A stretch of 54,882 nucleotides of DNA. Origin: Pseudomonadales bacterium. GTDB lineage: Bacteria; Pseudomonadota; Gammaproteobacteria; Pseudomonadales; Alcanivoracaceae. Below are positions 52,006 to 54,882 of the stretch, piece by piece. The position numbers and the translations under genes are program-made. How positions within the stretch are numbered: position 1 is the first letter of the stretch; every line of letters starts with the position of its first letter. A model generated the notes under the pieces. The model was not told where the DNA came from. It made no database searches and saw only the letters and a program-made list of their open reading frames with translations. The stretch spans positions 1 through 54,882 of the forward strand of contig JAKSCQ010000199.1 in the NCBI GenBank assembly GCA_022360555.1, read 5' to 3'.

Positions 52006-53316
52006 ATGAAAGCCAGCCTGGCCAAAGAAGTAAACCGCATTGCCGGCCTGATTCTGCTGGCAGCCCTGGCCGCCCTGGCCGTGGGCCATATCTGGCCGCT
52101 ACTGGTGGGGCTGGTGGGCTATATCTTCTGGAGTACCCGTCAGCTTTTCGCCCTCTATAGCTGGCTGGTCCGCGATGATCACACCGAGCCGCCGGACAGC
52201 ATCGGGCTGTGGGGCGAGTTCTATACCCGCCTTGAGCACCTTTTCCAGAAGGAACGCCGCGCCCAGGAAAACCTGCAGGGCATCATTCACCGGGCCCAAC
52301 AATCGGTCAATGCCCTGGAAGACGTGGTTATCCTCATCGACCAGTTCGGCTACCTGGAATACTGGAACCGGGCGGCGGAACACTACATGGGCTTCAACGC
52401 CCGCCAGGATCTGGGCCAGCCACTGACCAACCTGGTTCGCCACCCCGGCTTTACCGAGTACCTGTACAACGGCGACTTCAGCGAACCACTGGAAATTCCC
52501 TCGCCAGTGGACGACAACCGCATCCTGCAATTCCGGGTCACCGAATTCGGCGTTGGTGAACAACTGCTGATGGCCCGGGACGTGACCCGGCTGCATCACC
52601 TGGAAGAGATGCGCAAGGATTTCGTGGCCAATGTGAGCCACGAACTGAAAACCCCGCTGACGGTACTGAAAGGCTATCTGGAAACCCTGCTCGACACCGT
52701 GCCAGACGAACAGGGCCGGCTGCGCCGGGCCCTGACACAGATGGAAAGCCAGTCCAACCGTATGGAAGCGCTGGTCACCGATCTGTTGTTGCTGTCGCGG
52801 CTGGAAAACACCGACGCCGACAACGACCGCCAGGCCGTGGCCATTCATGGCATGCTGCATCGCATGCGGGAAAATGCACTGGCCCTGGGCGCCGAGAAAA
52901 AGCATCGCATCGAGCTGGAGATCCCCGAAGAGGCCCGCCTGATCGCCAACCCCGCCGAGCTGGAAAGCGCCTTTGGCAACCTGATCACCAATGCGGTCAA
53001 ATACACGCCGGACAACGGTTATATCCAGATCCGCTGGTGGCAGGATGACAAGGGCGCCCACCTGTCGGTGACCGATGACGGGGTCGGCATCGACCCCGCC
53101 CATATTCCCCGGCTCACCGAACGCTTCTATCGCCCGGACAACAGCCGTGTCACCCAGACCGGCGGCACCGGCCTGGGCCTGGCCATCGTCAAGCACGTGA
53201 TGATTCGTCATAACGGCAAGCTGGAAATCAGCAGCGAGCTGGGCAAGGGCAGCACCTTCACCTGCCACTTCCCGCCGGACCGGCTGGTGAGCAAGCCCAC
53301 GGCCGTGGCGGGGTAA
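52006..53316 (+). CDS. phoR: Phosphate regulon sensor kinase PhoR
   Basis: 436 residues. Two N-terminal hydrophobic helices within residues 12-45, a linker with coiled character, a PAS domain at about 95-200, HisKA with phospho-His212 (VSHELKTPLT), then HATPase motifs NLITNAVKYTP, DDGVGI and GTGLGLAIVKH. It phosphorylates or dephosphorylates PhoB according to PstSCAB-PhoU status. Operon with phoB. A heptamer element begins 4 nt after the stop. Confidence 0.96.
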   Translation: MKASLAKEVNRIAGLILLAALAALAVGHIWPLLVGLVGYIFWSTRQLFALYSWLVRDDHTEPPDSIGLWGEFYTRLEHLFQKERRAQENLQGIIHRAQQSVNALEDVVILIDQFGYLEYWNRAAEHYMGFNARQDLGQPLTNLVRHPGFTEYLYNGDFSEPLEIPSPVDDNRILQFRVTEFGVGEQLLMARDVTRLHHLEEMRKDFVANVSHELKTPLTVLKGYLETLLDTVPDEQGRLRRALTQMESQSNRMEALVTDLLLLSRLENTDADNDRQAVAIHGMLHRMRENALALGAEKKHRIELEIPEEARLIANPAELESAFGNLITNAVKYTPDNGYIQIRWWQDDKGAHLSVTDDGVGIDPAHIPRLTERFYRPDNSRVTQTGGTGLGLAIVKHVMIRHNGKLEISSELGKGSTFTCHFPPDRLVSKPTAVAG

Positions 53317-53320
53317 ATGC

Positions 53321-53406
53321 AGTAGCGAGTTTCGAGTTTCGAAAAGCAAAATCTGAAAACCGCATTGTTCCAAGGTTTTCGCAACTCGAAACCCGGCACT
53401 CGAAAC
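53321..53406. repeat. Heptamer element, CTCGNNA class, copy c
   Basis: Left arm (53321-53342) AGTAGCGAGTTTCGAGTTTC; right arm (53380-53406) CAACTCGAAACCCGGCACTCG. Core GCAAAATCTGAAAACCGC...CCAAGGTTTTCG is the reverse of copy a. It lies between phoR and the LOG-family gene, in tandem orientation. Confidence 0.87.
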
Positions 53407-53457
53407 GGCTATCGCGCCGCCAGCGACGTCCTACAGCACGAGAGAACAGGAATCTCT

Positions 53458-54042
53458 ATGAAAAGAATCTGCGTCTATTGCGGCTCCAGCCCCGGCAACG
53501 ACCCCGCCTATCTGCAAGCGACACAGACCCTGGCAGACGCGCTGGTGGCTCGTGATCTCGGGCTGGTTTATGGCGGCGCCAGTGTCGGCACCATGGGCGC
53601 CCTGGCCAACGCGGTGATGGATCGGGGAGGCGAGGTGATCGGCATCATTCCCCAGGCCCTGATGCGCAAGGAAATCGGCAACGACCATCTCACCGAATTG
53701 CAGATAGTCGATTCCATGCATGAACGCAAGGCCGCCATGGCCGACCAGGCGGACGGCTTTATCGCGTTGCCCGGCGGCATGGGAACACTGGAGGAACTGT
53801 TCGAAATCCTCACCTGGGCGCAACTGGGATTTCACAGCAAGCCCTGCGGCCTGCTCAACATCAGCGGCTATTACGATCACCTGGATCGTTTTCTGCAACA
53901 TGCGGTAAAGGAAGGGTTTCTGCGCGAGGAACACCGGGCCCTGCTGCGCATCCACAGCGACCCGGCGGCACTGCTGGACCATTTCGCCCAGCAGCCACCC
54001 CCGAAAATGGACAAGTGGATCCGCCGCGAGAGCCAGCTCTAA
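53458..54042 (+). CDS. LOG-family protein (cytokinin riboside 5'-monophosphate phosphoribohydrolase type)
   Basis: 194 residues from the ATG at 53458; the frame extends upstream only through the heptamer element. The start MKRICVYCGSSPG, LVYGGASVGTMGALAN and the motif PGGMGTLEE are diagnostic. LOG enzymes cleave nucleotide 5'-monophosphates to base plus ribose 5-phosphate; bacterial members may act on purine nucleotides. ACAGGA-type site upstream. Single gene. Confidence 0.93.
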   Translation: MKRICVYCGSSPGNDPAYLQATQTLADALVARDLGLVYGGASVGTMGALANAVMDRGGEVIGIIPQALMRKEIGNDHLTELQIVDSMHERKAAMADQADGFIALPGGMGTLEELFEILTWAQLGFHSKPCGLLNISGYYDHLDRFLQHAVKEGFLREEHRALLRIHSDPAALLDHFAQQPPPKMDKWIRRESQL

Positions 54043-54068
54043 GCGCTGCTCCGCGGACTTCCGGTCGA

Positions 54069-54101
54069 GTAGGGTGCACTGAGCCTCAGGCGAACTGCAC
54101 C
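54069..54101. repeat. Terminal inverted repeat (REP) left of RAYT
   Basis: 33-nt repeat beginning GTAGGGTGCACTGAGCC; the exact complement, with one mismatch, lies at 54707-54739. Within it, GGTGCA and TGCACC and the inner CCT/AGG form a hairpin typical of REP. It flanks the RAYT gene as in known REP-RAYT units. Confidence 0.88.
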
Positions 54102-54114
54102 ATCAACCATACCG

Positions 54115-54648
54115 TCAATCCGGCACATCACCCACTCGCCCCTCCTCTCCCCCGGCCCAATCCTCGGCATACACCCCACGCCGCACCCAATGATGAAAAG
54201 TGGAGTAAGGCCAGTCCTGCACCCGTGAAACCAGGCCATGCTTCACCGGGTTAATATGCACATAGTCCATATGGGCCCGATAATCCTGCTCATCACGAAT
54301 GCAGTGCTCCCAGTAACGACGTTGCCAAATCCCTCTTTCAGAGCGCCTTATTCGTGATGGATTACGATATTCCAGACGAGGAATTTTGCAGGAGAATGTG
54401 GACTTTATTAACCGCCATCGCGTCATGAAATCATCATCTGTCTCTGGCAGTTGCAATATGCAATGTAGATGATCCGGTAGCACAACCCAGCCATGAATCT
54501 GGAAGGGGTGGTCTTCTTTCACTTTGCGAACCGATTCACGTAATGCATCGACATAACGAATCAGCAAGTCATTATTGCCCCGCTGTTGCAAGTTGACGGT
54601 AAAGAAATAGCAGCCGCCCGACTGCCAGACACGGCGATAAGAAGGCAT
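54115..54648 (-). CDS. REP-associated tyrosine transposase (RAYT)
   Basis: 177 residues from the ATG at 54648 (MPSYRRVWQSGGCYFFTVNL), the usual RAYT start; a TTG at 54669 extends it by seven codons. The HUH motif is DHLHC and the catalytic Tyr lies in the YRAHMDYVHINPVKHGLV helix. RAYTs cut and join single-stranded DNA at REP hairpins and are thought to spread REPs. Two REPs in inverse orientation frame the gene about 13 nt from its stop and 60 nt from its start. Confidence 0.95.
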   Translation of the reverse strand: MPSYRRVWQSGGCYFFTVNLQQRGNNDLLIRYVDALRESVRKVKEDHPFQIHGWVVLPDHLHCILQLPETDDDFMTRWRLIKSTFSCKIPRLEYRNPSRIRRSERGIWQRRYWEHCIRDEQDYRAHMDYVHINPVKHGLVSRVQDWPYSTFHHWVRRGVYAEDWAGGEEGRVGDVPD

Positions 54649-54706
54649 CTTTTCACATCCTTGTGGCAAGACATTTTGATAAAGGGTGGAGATTGAGCAG
54701 GTGACA

Positions 54707-54739
54707 GGTGCAGTTCGCCTTAGGCTCAGTGCACCCTAC
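54707..54739. repeat. Terminal inverted repeat (REP) right of RAYT
   Basis: Inverse copy of 54069-54101 (GGTGCAGTTCGCCTTAGGC ... ACCCTAC), differing at one position. It marks the other end of the RAYT unit. Confidence 0.88.
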
Positions 54740-54758
54740 ACACCCGCTCTTGCAAGGG

Positions 54759-54882
54759 TCATGCGCCGAGCCGCTCCGTCCAGGCCTTGAGCGCTTCCAG
54801 TTGCTTGCCGATCATTTCCTTCGTTGCCTCGTCCGTGAGATCGCCATTTTCATCGCACTTGGTGTGCGCGGCGGAGACGAAC
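54759..54882 (-). CDS. C-terminal end of a possible NAD(P)H-dependent flavin reductase-like protein
   Basis: The minus-strand frame is open to the window edge, reading FVSAAHTKCDENGDLTDEAT, then KEMIGKQLEALKAWTERLGA and stop at 54759. The tail resembles the C-terminus of NADPH-dependent FMN reductase / quinone reductase proteins (DE(N)G.LTDE.. then a helical tail). Only about 40 residues are visible, so the assignment is tentative. Confidence 0.4.
   Translation of the reverse strand, partial: FVSAAHTKCDENGDLTDEATKEMIGKQLEALKAWTERLGA

Overview
The window is GC-rich gammaproteobacterial chromosome and most resembles a marine hydrocarbon-degrading Alcanivorax-type bacterium. This is inferred from gene content, not from any search. 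The pointers are a rubA-rubB rubredoxin / rubredoxin reductase pair, a di-iron acyl desaturase, ectoine hydroxylase (EctD), a DcaP-like porin, two further outer-membrane barrels, and a rubB-rubA ... ubiC-ubiA-phoB-phoR order like that of Pseudomonas relatives. No rRNA, tRNA, prophage or CRISPR array was seen. Most of the window is ordinary core genome with short operons and heavily decorated intergenic spacers.

Layout. 0-10 kb: truncated porin, HrpB helicase, YajQ, a small membrane protein, a VIT/vWA surface protein with a GlyGly-CTERM-like tail, thiopurine methyltransferase, an SDR and a peroxiredoxin. 10-20.7 kb: a secreted hydrolase with duplicated N-terminal modules, a DcaP porin / exported glutaminase / DUF481 operon, a HAD hydrolase, an amidase, a truncated YdeI-like gene, and an AraC regulator divergent from a fatty acid desaturase. 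21-24 kb: an AT-richer cassette (VOC protein, AraC regulator, ABM-like protein) and a DUF899 protein. 24-30 kb: ectD, then a valine-catabolism operon (mmsA, acyl-CoA dehydrogenase, mmsB) with divergent mmsR. 30-36.8 kb: two overlapping hsp20 genes behind an RpoH-type promoter and a possible ROSE-like RNA thermometer, a lipoprotein, a DUF1963 protein, a DUF3482 GTPase / DUF2868 membrane protein pair, a Kazal-like lipoprotein and a DUF815 ATPase. 37-45.5 kb: an HSL-type esterase, an outer-membrane barrel, homoserine kinase, a cellulase-like TIM barrel, the znuA / znuCB zinc transporter and a MATE pump. 45.7-54.9 kb: VOC protein, lipoprotein, SCP2-like protein, rubB-rubA, ubiC-ubiA, phoB-phoR with a Pho box, a LOG-family enzyme, a REP-associated (RAYT) transposase between inverted repeats, and the end of a possible flavin reductase gene.

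The most unusual signal is intergenic. About ten spacers carry elements built from degenerate 7-nt repeats. One arm of 2-5 heptamers and an inverted arm of the same heptamer enclose a core of roughly 40-150 nt. Three arm alphabets recur: CTCGNNA, CTTGNAG and ATTNANT. A fourth form is a perfect 7-copy TTGCGTG array. Most elements start within a few nucleotides of a stop codon, and some supply the stop codon or the C-terminal residues of the adjacent gene. Three CTCGNNA elements also share a conserved core of about 40 nt. They coexist with several families of conventional REP palindromes, one of which frames the RAYT gene. I know of no described family with this architecture, so it is the best candidate here for an undescribed system, perhaps a 3'-end or terminator element or a small mobile palindrome.
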